Shown here: piece after piece, positions 53,771 to 62,617 of the stretch
Layout of the letters: each line of letters starts with the position of its first letter
Numbering within the stretch: position 1 is the first letter of the stretch
DNA from: Clostridia bacterium
GTDB taxonomy: Bacteria > Bacillota > Clostridia > Oscillospirales > Acutalibacteraceae
Reading direction: 5' to 3'
Assembly: GCA_017461235.1 (NCBI GenBank)
Contig: JAFTYU010000021.1
Location: 1-64,000, forward strand
Length of the DNA: 64,000 nucleotides
Notes under the pieces: model-generated
Databases searched by the model: none
Seen by the model: only the letters and a program-made list of their open reading frames with translations
Told to the model about the DNA's origin: nothing
Translations under genes and position numbers: made by a program

Positions 53771-55201
53771 ATGAAACATATAAGCAAAAAAGAAAAACTC
53801 AATTTTTACGCAGGTCTTTCGGGGCAGAATCTGGTTTACTCTCTCGTGGGTGCAGGCTTCTTCACCTACTTTATGACCGACATTGCCATGTTCCCTGCAG
53901 CAGTGGTAACTGTTCTTCTTATCGTAATGAAGGTCTGGGATGGTGTAAACGACCCCATTATCGGTTCATTTATTGACAAACACACCTTTAAAAACGGCGA
54001 AAAATTACGTCCGTTTTTACGTTACACTCCCCTTCCCGTGGGTATTTTCACAGTACTCGTTTTCCTTGTATTTTCTACCAATGAAGATTTACTGTGGTTA
54101 CGTGTGGCATACTTTATAATTATGTATATCGGCTGGGATATTACGTACACATTACAGGACGTTGCCTTGTGGGGTATCACAGCCTCCGTTTCACCCAACG
54201 GTGAAGAGCGCGACAATTTTGTTAAATGGGCTCGTACAATAGGCTCTTGCGTGTTTGGTATATTCAGTGCCATTATTCCTATGGTTATAGAAATGGTAGC
54301 CAATGCCACAAAGAGTAAAATGGCAACTGTCACCCTTGTTTTCGCGGTTATTTTCGGTATGGGTGGCGCAATGCTCAGTATAAGAGCATATAAAGCTCAG
54401 GAGCGTGTAATCGTCCCGCCTAAGCAGAAACAGAAATCAATGCTTGAAAGCTTTTCGCTTCTCTTCAAAAATAAGATGCTTATGCTCGTAACCCTTTCCA
54501 ACTTATTCGGAGCATTGGGCTTCGGCGGAAATCTTGCAACATACTTCTTTAAATACAAATTACCCACAGATTTTCTCGGTGAAAACAGTATTATAGGTGC
54601 CCTTGGAATTACAACTATTTATTGGGCTATCACAGTAGGTCCCCAGTTTATCGGTATGATTTTTGCCGACAAGCTCAAGAAGATATGCAAGGGCCACGTT
54701 AATGTACTTATTTTCGCACAGGTGTGCAACATAGTGACAAAAGTAGCCGCCTTTGCAATCGGATTTGAAGGTATTAATCTCCTGATAGGTATGGCGCTGC
54801 TTGCCGTGGGCAGTATTCCGATGGGTGCAATAAGCATTGCTCAGACCTCTGTTTTCTGCGACAGTATTGACTATATGGAATGGAAAACCGGCAAACGTAT
54901 GGAGGGTGTTACATTCTCAATGCAAACCTTCTTCACCAAGGTTTCAAGCGGTATTACCGGCGGTCTTACAACGCTTTCACTTTCCCTTATCGGCTACAAG
55001 GCAATTGACGACACCGCCGCTACATTCATCGGCACACAGTCCGCAGCTTTCGAAGCCTGGATCTGGCCCTTATTTATGCTCACCCCTGCAATTGCAAGCT
55101 TACTTTACATAATCCCCTTACTCTTTATAAGGTATTCACCCGAAAAGAGAGCACAGGTTGAAAAAGAACTTGCCGAAAGACGAGCAGAGAATAATGCATA
55201 A
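53771..55201 (+). CDS. GPH-family sugar:cation symporter
   Basis: A 476-residue twelve-helix transporter. The N-terminal GPH motif is WDGVNDPIIGSFIDKHTFKN (about residues 56-75) with LRPFLRYTPLP following. EWKTGKRMEGVTFSMQTFFT in the C-terminal half is the second family signature. It couples sugar or glycoside uptake to H+ or Na+. Located upstream of the HAD/GH38 pair on the same strand, it may supply mannosides or other glycosides. It differs from the shorter-motif homologue at 6604. Confidence 0.92.
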   Translation: MKHISKKEKLNFYAGLSGQNLVYSLVGAGFFTYFMTDIAMFPAAVVTVLLIVMKVWDGVNDPIIGSFIDKHTFKNGEKLRPFLRYTPLPVGIFTVLVFLVFSTNEDLLWLRVAYFIIMYIGWDITYTLQDVALWGITASVSPNGEERDNFVKWARTIGSCVFGIFSAIIPMVIEMVANATKSKMATVTLVFAVIFGMGGAMLSIRAYKAQERVIVPPKQKQKSMLESFSLLFKNKMLMLVTLSNLFGALGFGGNLATYFFKYKLPTDFLGENSIIGALGITTIYWAITVGPQFIGMIFADKLKKICKGHVNVLIFAQVCNIVTKVAAFAIGFEGINLLIGMALLAVGSIPMGAISIAQTSVFCDSIDYMEWKTGKRMEGVTFSMQTFFTKVSSGITGGLTTLSLSLIGYKAIDDTAATFIGTQSAAFEAWIWPLFMLTPAIASLLYIIPLLFIRYSPEKRAQVEKELAERRAENNA

Positions 55202-55227
55202 TTCGTAATGCGCAATTCATAATTACA

Positions 55228-55268
55228 AAAAATGAAACTGACCGGGATATCTGATCAGTTTCATTTTT
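55228..55268. terminator. Bidirectional terminator after the symporter
   Basis: AAAAATGAAACTGA/TCAGTTTCATTTTT stem between convergent genes. Confidence 0.83.
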
Positions 55269-55285
55269 TGTTTCATATGAATAAC

Positions 55286-55432
55286 TCACTTTTCGATAAT
55301 TTCACCGTTAATATAAATATTCTCAGCTTCAATTTGAGCAACCTTGAGAATTTCTTTAAGTTGGTTAATATCAGATTCTCTCAAAGCTGTTGTTATTGCA
55401 TTGAATAATAGTAAATACATTTTTTTATACAT
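55286..55432 (-). CDS. Small conserved-type protein (48 aa)
   Basis: Starts at ATG 55432 with a strong GGGGGGTGA site; reads MYKKMYLLLFNAITTALRES and continues with a helical KEILKVAQIEAENIYING end. Short proteins of this pattern are common in Clostridia and phages, but no function is known to me. It is divergent from the ribbon-helix-helix gene at 55548; the 115 bases between contain AT-rich promoter-like sequence. Confidence 0.6.
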   Translation of the reverse strand: MYKKMYLLLFNAITTALRESDINQLKEILKVAQIEAENIYINGEIIEK

Positions 55433-55547
55433 AATTTCACCCCCCTGCACAAAACTCATTTTATCATATCCCGAGTAGTCTTGCAATACATTTGCAATGC
55501 ATAAAATATATAAAATGGCATATATAATTATTGCAGAGGTGAAAATT

Positions 55548-55724
55548 ATGAAACAATTCAAAATCCCTTCTGTACCACCTACAACCAACAAGTGCATACG
55601 ATTTCCTAACGATGTTATCGAAAGTGTTGAAGAAGTAATAAAAGGCAAACAGTGCACATTCACAGCATTTGTTGTCGAAGCCGTAAGAGTCGCCCTTGAT
55701 AATTTAAAAGATGATACCAATTAA
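55548..55724 (+). CDS. Ribbon-helix-helix (Arc/CopG-like) DNA-binding protein, 58 aa
   Basis: KCIRFPNDVIESVEEVIKG (residues 15-33) gives the beta strand and first helix of an RHH/YlcI-like domain, and CTFTAFVVEAVRVALDNL the second helix. Start ATG 55548 after AGAGGTGA; the longer frame to 55497 lacks a site. Likely a small repressor; the target is unknown, perhaps its own divergent promoter region shared with the 48-residue gene. Confidence 0.75.
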   Translation: MKQFKIPSVPPTTNKCIRFPNDVIESVEEVIKGKQCTFTAFVVEAVRVALDNLKDDTN

Positions 55725-55727
55725 CCT

Positions 55728-55757
55728 ATAATCGTCGGTTTTCCGGCGATTATTTTT
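55728..55757 (+). terminator. Terminator of the RHH gene
   Basis: ATAATCGTCGG-TTTT-CCGGCGATTAT followed by TTTTT. Confidence 0.82.
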
Positions 55758-55855
55758 TAAATTTTTGTATAATAATTTTTTTAAACCGATTTACTTAATT
55801 AAATCCTTGTGTTAATATATGTGTAATTATGTAATTCGGAAAGGAATTTTCAGCT

Positions 55856-56851
55856 ATGCTTCTTGACAAAAAACTTTATATTCCCGACTTGGGTGAGGTT
55901 GATGTTGACAGCGGTTTTCATCTTCTTCCTTCAACTGAGGACGGTAAATTTATTGCAGGTAAAAACGGCGTTGAATTTGTAGTTGCAACAGGCGACCAAA
56001 AGGTTGAGTTTGTTTCCTTCGGCACTCACACTCTCGCTTGTGTTAAATCTGCAATCGCTTACCCCGTTTATTATCCCGTTTACCCCGTAAAAACAGAATA
56101 CCCTTTAAAAGCGGTGCTTATGGACCTTGACGGTACAACCGTACGCAGTGAAGAATTCTGGATCTGGATTATCGAAATGACAACCGCAAGTATGCTCGGC
56201 AATCCTAAATTCCAGCTTGAAGAAGCGGATATACCTTTTGTTTCGGGTCACTCCGTTTCAGAGCATCTTCAGTACTGTATCGACAAATACTGCCCCGGTG
56301 AATCTCTTGAAAAAGCACGTAATTTTTACTTTGAGCATACTCACAGAGAAATGGAAGAAATCATGGCGGGCAGAGGCAAAGACGGTGCTTTCACCCCTAC
56401 GGAAGGTGTTAAAGATTTCCTTTATGAATTAAAGGATATGGGCATCAAAATCGGTCTTGTAACATCAGGTCTTTACGAGAAAGCATGGCCCGAAATACTT
56501 TCTGCATTCAAGACTCTCGGTATGGGCGATCCCAAGGATTTCTACGATGCAATTATCTCTGCAGGCTTCCCCTTAAGAAAAGGCAGTGTAGGTACTCTCG
56601 GTGAGCTTTCACCCAAGCCGCATCCCTGGCTCTACAGCGAAACCTCTATCGTAGGTCTGGGCGAAGCCTTCGCAGACAGAAATCACGTAATCGGTATTGA
56701 GGACAGCGGTGCCGGTGCCTGCTCTGTTCGTCTTGCAGGCTACACAACCGTAGGTATCGCAGGCGGCAATATTGAATCAAGCGGTACCAAGGCTGTTTGC
56801 TCTCACTTCTGTCAGAACTTTGAAGAAATAATGAAAATCATTAAAGGTTAA
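55856..56851 (+). CDS. HAD-superfamily phosphatase/phosphomutase (beta-phosphoglucomutase-like) with N-terminal extension
   Basis: 331 residues. Motif I MDLDGTTVRSEEFW begins only at about residue 88. Motif II LVTSGLYEKAW, motif III Lys in LSPKPHPWLY and motif IV IGIEDSGAGACSVR are intact, with an alpha-helical cap between I and II. The first 85 residues (PDLGEVDVDSGFHLLPS, GVEFVVATGDQKVEFVS) are a beta-rich extension not usual in this family. It ends 10 bases before a GH38 gene, so the two are co-transcribed. Substrate is probably a sugar phosphate (inference). Confidence 0.86.
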   Translation: MLLDKKLYIPDLGEVDVDSGFHLLPSTEDGKFIAGKNGVEFVVATGDQKVEFVSFGTHTLACVKSAIAYPVYYPVYPVKTEYPLKAVLMDLDGTTVRSEEFWIWIIEMTTASMLGNPKFQLEEADIPFVSGHSVSEHLQYCIDKYCPGESLEKARNFYFEHTHREMEEIMAGRGKDGAFTPTEGVKDFLYELKDMGIKIGLVTSGLYEKAWPEILSAFKTLGMGDPKDFYDAIISAGFPLRKGSVGTLGELSPKPHPWLYSETSIVGLGEAFADRNHVIGIEDSGAGACSVRLAGYTTVGIAGGNIESSGTKAVCSHFCQNFEEIMKIIKG

Positions 56852-56861
56852 GGTGATAACT

Positions 56862-59717
56862 ATGGAAAACAAAGATAAAATCCAATGTCATTTTATATCC
56901 AACACCCACTGGGACAGAGAATGGCGTTTCTCTGCGCGCAGAACTCAGTATATGTTGGGTTATATGCTTGATATGCTTCTTGACATTCTTGACAAGAATC
57001 CCGATTACAAGCATTTCCACCTGGACTCACAGACAATGCCTATACAGGACTATCTTGAGGTATATCCCGAGAAGAAAGAAAAACTTCAGAAATACATAAA
57101 AGAAGGCAGAATTGCCGTAGGTCCCTGGTTCTGTCTCCCCGATGAATTCACAGTAGGCAGCGAAGCACTTATCCGTAACCTTCTTCTGGGTCACAAAATC
57201 GGTAAGGAAATGGGCGGTATCAGCAAGACAGGCTACTCACCTTTCGGTTGGGGTCAGATTTCACAGCTTCCGCAGATTTATGATGGCTTTGACATTCACT
57301 TTGCATCATTCTATCGCGGTATCAACGAATATAAAGCACCAAAATCTGAATTTTTCTGGGAAAGCCCCGACGGCACTCGCATTTATGCTTCCCGTCTTGC
57401 AAAGCGTCCCCGTTACAATATCTGGTACGTTGTTCAGCGTCCTGTTTATTTCAATCAGACAGATGAAAACAACCGTGATATGCTCTGGAACGACAACAAC
57501 GGCGTCTTCAAGCTTATCGACCGTGACTGGAAGCTTGACTATCAGTACACACATCCCTTCTATGAGTATCATAAAGAAAACGTTAAAGCCCGTGCAGAAC
57601 AGGCTATGAAGGAGCAGGACAACGACTGGACAACAAATCACCGTTTCTGGTCTATCGGTCACGACTCATCCTGCCCCGACGAGCGTGAGGTTCAGCTTGT
57701 TAAAGACCTTAACGATTCACTCCCGGAAGCAGAAGTTTTCCACAGCACCCTTAAAGAAATGGAACAGGGTATCATTGATAACTTCAAGCCTGATTCACCC
57801 GTTCTTAAAGGCGAAATGCGTGACCCCTATACCAAGGGCAGCGTAAGCGAACTCTGCGGTTGGATTCTTTCCGCAAGAACATATATCAAGCAGGAGAATT
57901 TCGACACTGAAAGAAGACTTATAAACTACGCCGAGCCTATGGCTATTTTCGCATCTCTTGCAGGTGCTCCCTATCCCCGTAATTTTATTGACCTTTCTTA
58001 TAACTACCTTCTCCAGAACCACGGTCACGACAGTATCGGTTCTTGCGGACGTGACGTTGTTTACGAAGATGTTATGTCACGTTACAGACAGGCAAGAGAA
58101 CTGTCAATGTGCGTATTTGAACGTGCATTTATGGATATCGCTGGTGACATTAATCTTAAGTCATTCAGCCGTGATGATGCAGCAGTTGTAGTATTTAACC
58201 CCGCGCCCTTCAAGAGAAGCGAAACCGTTAACCTTCGCCTTGAAATTCCCGCAGAATGGAAAGCAGACAGCTTTGAAATTCTGGATGAAGACGATAACGT
58301 CATTAAATACCAGGTTCTTACCACAAACAAAGAGAACGCACAGATTATCCAGAACCCCAACGATACCGCAAATGTACTTCACACCCAACAGTATCTTGTT
58401 GCGGCAGAAGTTTACGATATCCCTGCTATGGGTTACAAAACCTTCAAAGTACGTCCTCTTTACAACGTCCGTGCCACAACACCCGTAACACTTGTTAAAA
58501 CAACAAACGTTATGGAAAACGAATATCTCAAAGTAAGCTTCAACCACAACGGTACTTTCAACGTTGTTGATAAAGAAAGTGGCAAAGAGTTCAAGAATCT
58601 CGGCTACTTCAAGGATAGCGGTGAAATCGGCAACCCCTGGCAGCACGTTGCACCCGAAATTGATGAAACCTTCACAACGCTCGGCGAACAGGCTAACGTT
58701 ACACTTCTCCGTCAGGGCGAATTTGAAACAACTTACAAAATCACAATGCGTTGGGAACTTCCCGAAAAACGCGCATTCGACGAAAAATCAAGAAGTGAAC
58801 ACAAGCTCCCCAATGATATCGAATCACTTGTTACACTTCGTAAAGGTGCAAAATTCGTTGAAATTGAAACAACAATCAACAACCGTTGCGAGGATCACTA
58901 TTTACAGGTTGCATTCCCCACAGGCATCAAGGCAGAATTTGCAGATGCACAAGGTCAGTTTGATGTTATCAGCCGTCCTCTTGCTAAACCCGATTATTCA
59001 CTTTATGACGAACCGCCTATGACAGAGCATCCCATGAACTCTTTCGTCAGCGTTTCCGACGGTGTTAACGGTGCAGCACTTCTCAACACAGGTCTTAAGG
59101 CTTACGAAGCAGACGATGATGAAGACGGAACGGTTTACCTTTCACTTATCCGTGCATATCCCCTTCGCATATGCGTTACTAAAGATATGCAGAACTACAG
59201 TGACTGGGACAAGGGCTCACAGTGTATAGGTAAAAACACATTCCGTTACGCCTTTATGCCCCATAAAGGCAACTGGGAAGAAGGCAATGTATGGCAGGAA
59301 AGCGAAAGATTCAACCTTTATCTCACTGCAGGTCAGATTGCTCCCACATGCCACGGCAAAAACCCGCTTACTCATTCCTTCCTTGAGCTCAAGGATGAAA
59401 ACCTTAACGTCAGCGCCGTCAAACTCAGTGAAGACGGTGAAGGCTACATCGTAAGACTTTTCAATCCTTCCGACAAGGCAATCAAAAACGCAATCCGTCT
59501 TAATGGCGGCATTGCTCCCATTGAAAAAGCGCAGTCACCTGTTGAAAGACAGAAAGCAGAATTTGAACTTCCCGAGTACACAGGTAAACCTTGGAAAGAA
59601 GTTAAGCTTGTTACTCTTGAAGAAAAAGATCTTGCTCCCCTTACAGTTGACGAAAACGGCTTTGTTGATTTTGAAATCACAGGCAAAAAGATTCTTACAA
59701 TCAAATTCATCGGATAA
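56862..59717 (+). CDS. GH38-family protein with altered nucleophile loop
   Basis: 951 residues with full family architecture: HFISNTHWDREWRFS (Zn ligands, about residue 15), FCLPDEFTVGSEALIRNLLL, GHDSSCPDE and LLQNHGHDSIGSCGRDVVYE (second Zn His/Asp), then a C-terminal beta domain. Where the nucleophile Asp is expected (WVPDVFG in the other GH38 here), the sequence is TGYSPFGWGQISQLPQ: Ser replaces Asp and the loop is shorter. It may be inactive, have a different mechanism or another substrate. I start at ATG 56862 after AAGGTGA. Operon with the HAD gene. Confidence 0.88.
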   Translation: MENKDKIQCHFISNTHWDREWRFSARRTQYMLGYMLDMLLDILDKNPDYKHFHLDSQTMPIQDYLEVYPEKKEKLQKYIKEGRIAVGPWFCLPDEFTVGSEALIRNLLLGHKIGKEMGGISKTGYSPFGWGQISQLPQIYDGFDIHFASFYRGINEYKAPKSEFFWESPDGTRIYASRLAKRPRYNIWYVVQRPVYFNQTDENNRDMLWNDNNGVFKLIDRDWKLDYQYTHPFYEYHKENVKARAEQAMKEQDNDWTTNHRFWSIGHDSSCPDEREVQLVKDLNDSLPEAEVFHSTLKEMEQGIIDNFKPDSPVLKGEMRDPYTKGSVSELCGWILSARTYIKQENFDTERRLINYAEPMAIFASLAGAPYPRNFIDLSYNYLLQNHGHDSIGSCGRDVVYEDVMSRYRQARELSMCVFERAFMDIAGDINLKSFSRDDAAVVVFNPAPFKRSETVNLRLEIPAEWKADSFEILDEDDNVIKYQVLTTNKENAQIIQNPNDTANVLHTQQYLVAAEVYDIPAMGYKTFKVRPLYNVRATTPVTLVKTTNVMENEYLKVSFNHNGTFNVVDKESGKEFKNLGYFKDSGEIGNPWQHVAPEIDETFTTLGEQANVTLLRQGEFETTYKITMRWELPEKRAFDEKSRSEHKLPNDIESLVTLRKGAKFVEIETTINNRCEDHYLQVAFPTGIKAEFADAQGQFDVISRPLAKPDYSLYDEPPMTEHPMNSFVSVSDGVNGAALLNTGLKAYEADDDEDGTVYLSLIRAYPLRICVTKDMQNYSDWDKGSQCIGKNTFRYAFMPHKGNWEEGNVWQESERFNLYLTAGQIAPTCHGKNPLTHSFLELKDENLNVSAVKLSEDGEGYIVRLFNPSDKAIKNAIRLNGGIAPIEKAQSPVERQKAEFELPEYTGKPWKEVKLVTLEEKDLAPLTVDENGFVDFEITGKKILTIKFIG

Positions 59718-59724
59718 TTTTTTC

Positions 59725-59754
59725 AAAAGACCTTATCGCAGGATAGGGTCTTTT
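59725..59754 (+). terminator. Terminator of the HAD-GH38 operon
   Basis: AAAAGACCTTATC-GCAG-GATAGGGTCTTTT followed by ATTTTC. Confidence 0.82.
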
Positions 59755-59763
59755 ATTTTCATA

Positions 59764-59792
59764 TTGAAAATTATACATTTAAGTGATATATT
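59764..59792 (+). promoter_or_regulatory. Promoter of nth
   Basis: TTGAAA (59764-59769), 17 bases, TATATT (59787-59792). Confidence 0.68.
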
Positions 59793-59838
59793 TATGGTAT
59801 ATATACGTTAATTCAGTAATATTAATTGAGGTAATCTT

Positions 59839-60468
59839 ATGACGAAAAAAGAACGGGCTGTAAAGGCCTGTGAATTATTAAAAATTGACTACCCCGATGC
59901 AGTGTGCCAATTAAATGCCGAAACACCTTTCCAGCTTCTTGTTGCAACACGTCTTTCGGCTCAATGCACCGATGCCAGGGTTAATCTTGTTACACCTGAT
60001 TTATTTAAAAAATATCCTACAGAAAATGAGCTTGCTGAAGCCGCAACAGAAGATGTTGAGAGCCTTATACATTCCTGTGGCTTTTATCGCGCAAAGGCAA
60101 AGGATTTAATCGGAATGGCTAAAGCTGTACGGGACACTTACAACGGTATCCTGCCCGACAGCATCGATGAACTGACAAAGCTTCCCGGCGTAGGTCGTAA
60201 AACTGCCAATCTTATTATGGGTGATGTTTACAAAAAGCCTGCGGTTGTTGCGGACACCCACCTGATACGTATAACCAATCTTTTAGGACTTGTTAATACC
60301 AAAGACCCTAAAAAAGTTGAATTGGAATTAAAGAAAATTCTGCCGCCTGAAGAAAGCAATGATTTCTGCCACAGAGTTGTACTTCACGGCAGAGCGGTCT
60401 GTATCGCTCGCAGACCCAAGTGTGACGGATGTGTATTAAAAGAGATTTGCAAATCATATAAAAAGTGA
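59839..60468 (+). CDS. nth: Endonuclease III
   Basis: A 209-residue DNA glycosylase/AP lyase for oxidised pyrimidines. The helix-hairpin-helix LPGVGRKTANLIMG (about residue 114) contains the catalytic Lys, and VADTHLIR the catalytic Asp. The C-terminal 4Fe-4S cluster is C-x6-C-x2-C-x5-C in CIARRPKCDGCVLKEIC. Full length. GAGGTAA precedes the ATG; the peptide-binding lipoprotein follows after 18 bases. Confidence 0.96.
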   Translation: MTKKERAVKACELLKIDYPDAVCQLNAETPFQLLVATRLSAQCTDARVNLVTPDLFKKYPTENELAEAATEDVESLIHSCGFYRAKAKDLIGMAKAVRDTYNGILPDSIDELTKLPGVGRKTANLIMGDVYKKPAVVADTHLIRITNLLGLVNTKDPKKVELELKKILPPEESNDFCHRVVLHGRAVCIARRPKCDGCVLKEICKSYKK

Positions 60469-60486
60469 TTTTTCGGAGGGAAAGAT

Positions 60487-62073
60487 ATGAAACGATTTTT
60501 GAGCATTGTGCTCGTTTGTGCGTTGCTTTTGACAGCCGGCGCTTGCTCCTTCAGCGGCAATAATACAGCCTTCACAATGGGTGTTCTTGATTCCGTTGTG
60601 GTGCTTGACCCCATTTTTGCCGACGGTGACAGTGAAAAAATCGTTGCCGCAAACTGTTTTGAAGGTCTTTTAAGATTTGACAATACAGGCAAAATTGATT
60701 TAGCAGGTGCTACGGGATACACCGTTGATAAAAGCTCACTTAAATACACCTTCAGACTTAATCCGGAAGCTGTATGGTTTATCTCCGACGGTGCCGAAAC
60801 CCTTATGGAAAGCGTTGGCTTGACCGATTTTGATGAAAGAGTTACAGCCCGGGATTATATTTACGGCATACAGCGTTACATAGAAAACAGCGAACAAGAG
60901 CTTCGCACAATAAAAGGTGCTGCCGAATATCAGAGCGGTGACAAAAAAGCAGTATCGGGATTGAAAGCAATCGATGATTATACTCTTGAAATCACTCTTA
61001 AACAGGTTGACCCTGATTTTCTCTATAAACTTGCCGCTTTACCCCTTTATCCATGCAACAAGGATTTCTGCGAAGCACTTGATGCCATTTACTGTTCAAC
61101 GCCCACAACCACACTCTATAACGGCCCTTATTACGTAAAAGAGAGCTCTGCGGCAGAAACAATTATCGAAAGGAACCCCGAATACAACGGCAATATTCAG
61201 GTTGAAAATAAAACTGTTACTTTATACTCAACAGGAAAAGCCTCAACACTCATTACAAGGTTTGAAGAAGGTAACTATGACCTTGTTATAACCCCCGATA
61301 CAGAAATAATCACCGACGAAAAAGCTGTATCCTATGCTCTCTCATCAATCTGGGGACTCACCTTCAACTGTTCTTCCGAAAAAGGCGCAAACAAGACCCT
61401 GCGAAAGCTTTTGGCAGGCACCGTGAATTACGAAAAAATAGTGATTCCGGATTTTGCCTTAGGTGAAGCCGGAACCATTATTCCCGATGTTTACACAATC
61501 CACGATGACGTGTACTCATCCTTTGAACCGCAAAAACCTACCCCACCTGAAAAAGACAAAAATCACGAGGAAAAAATTGATAAAATCCTTGACGAGTTCG
61601 ATTGTGATGTTGTTGAGATTAAATTCGTCGCCCCTGTCGATATGAAAAAATCTGCTCAGGCAATTATCGCAAACTGGCAGAAGCTTTTCGGTGAAAAATT
61701 AATTGTTACCTTGGATACCTTTGAAGCTGAAGATTCCCTTGAAATTGCCGAAAAAGGAAATTACGATGCGGCAATACTTCCCATAACTCCCCGTATGCAC
61801 ACCGCATCAAGTGTTATTGACAGTATTAAAGGTGCACCTTGTTATTATGCTGATAAAAAAATTACCGCACTTCAGAAAAAGACGGGAACAACTGCCGAAG
61901 ATGCAGCTTCAGCATATTCTTCCATAGAAAAATCACTTGTCTCTGACGGTGTTTTTATCCCCCTGTTCTACACAGGCTCATCTCTTTATCTTGGAGCCGA
62001 TATCAGTGGTATGTACGTTTCCGACGGCGGTAACGCTTTATATCTCTATGCGGGGGTGCTCTCTGAAGAATGA
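60487..62073 (+). CDS. Peptide/oligosaccharide-binding lipoprotein (SBP family 5)
   Basis: 528 residues. Lipoprotein signal with lipobox LTAGAC (Cys about 20), so it is anchored outside the membrane. The OppA-like domain shows ANCFEGLLRFDNTGKIDLAG, YTFRLNPEAVWFISDG (typical YTFKLRDDVKWSDG region) and VTARDYIYGIQRYI. It binds an oligopeptide or similar ligand for ABC import, but no permease or ATPase genes are adjacent, so it may act as a sensor or use distant components. CGGAGGG precedes the ATG. Confidence 0.9.
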   Translation: MKRFLSIVLVCALLLTAGACSFSGNNTAFTMGVLDSVVVLDPIFADGDSEKIVAANCFEGLLRFDNTGKIDLAGATGYTVDKSSLKYTFRLNPEAVWFISDGAETLMESVGLTDFDERVTARDYIYGIQRYIENSEQELRTIKGAAEYQSGDKKAVSGLKAIDDYTLEITLKQVDPDFLYKLAALPLYPCNKDFCEALDAIYCSTPTTTLYNGPYYVKESSAAETIIERNPEYNGNIQVENKTVTLYSTGKASTLITRFEEGNYDLVITPDTEIITDEKAVSYALSSIWGLTFNCSSEKGANKTLRKLLAGTVNYEKIVIPDFALGEAGTIIPDVYTIHDDVYSSFEPQKPTPPEKDKNHEEKIDKILDEFDCDVVEIKFVAPVDMKKSAQAIIANWQKLFGEKLIVTLDTFEAEDSLEIAEKGNYDAAILPITPRMHTASSVIDSIKGAPCYYADKKITALQKKTGTTAEDAASAYSSIEKSLVSDGVFIPLFYTGSSLYLGADISGMYVSDGGNALYLYAGVLSEE

Positions 62074-62528
62074 CATTCACAAGAAGTAAAATATACAGGA
62101 TATTTTCAATTATCGCCGTTGTGGCTGTTATGGTTATAATATTCAGTTTATCTGCACAAAACAGCACCGACTCAAAAGAAACAAGTACTATAGTCGGCGG
62201 ATTTTTATCTGTATTTTTCAAGGGTGATATTCCGCAGGAGGAATTAAGAACCTTTGCTCATTTTTGCGAATATGCACTTTTAGGCTTTTTAATGTACAAT
62301 GCTTTCTGCTCATTCAGAATAAAGCTTGCGCCTGTAACAAGCGTTTTTGCTGCATTCCTTTACGCCCTGTCAGACGAAATTCATCAGATTTTTGTTGACG
62401 GCAGAGCCTTTCAGTTGCAGGATTTAGCCGTGGATTTATGCGGAATAATTTCAGGAATGCTTTTGATTTTCATAATCTTCACAACAATTAATAAAATAGT
62501 AATGCACAGAAAAACTGTTTCGGAATAA
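62070..62528 (+). CDS. VanZ-family membrane protein
   Basis: A 152-residue protein with four hydrophobic segments. FSLSAQNSTDSKETS after helix 1, FAHFCEYALLGFLMYNAF and ALSDEIHQIFVDGRAFQLQD (VanZ signature, about residue 108) are the family motifs. Its ATG overlaps the lipoprotein stop (ATGA). The physiological role of chromosomal VanZ-like proteins is poorly defined; some reduce glycopeptide binding. A resistance role here is not supported by any van genes. Confidence 0.9.
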   Translation: MTFTRSKIYRIFSIIAVVAVMVIIFSLSAQNSTDSKETSTIVGGFLSVFFKGDIPQEELRTFAHFCEYALLGFLMYNAFCSFRIKLAPVTSVFAAFLYALSDEIHQIFVDGRAFQLQDLAVDLCGIISGMLLIFIIFTTINKIVMHRKTVSE

Positions 62529-62546
62529 TCTCCGAAACAGTTTTTT
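62511..62546 (+). terminator. Terminator of the nth-lipoprotein-vanZ operon
   Basis: AAAACTGTTTCGGA-ATAATC-TCCGAAACAGTTTTTT. Confidence 0.87.
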
Positions 62547-62547
62547 A

Positions 62548-62576
62548 TTGAAATATTAAAGGATATATGGTAGAAT
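62548..62576 (+). promoter_or_regulatory. Promoter of the GlmU-like/pth/mfd operon
   Basis: TTGAAA (62548-62553), 17 bases, TAGAAT (62571-62576); overlaps the terminator's T-run. Confidence 0.72.
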
Positions 62577-62617
62577 ATTTATTTGGTGAAACAGAATACA
62601 ATTAAAGGAGTATTTTT

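Noticed and set aside
55286..55724. Divergent 48-aa/RHH genes as a toxin-antitoxin pair
   Set aside because: Toxin-antitoxin genes are normally co-directional and neither protein resembles a known toxin.
62070..62528. VanZ as evidence of glycopeptide resistance
   Set aside because: VanZ-like proteins are common chromosomal genes; no other van gene is present.
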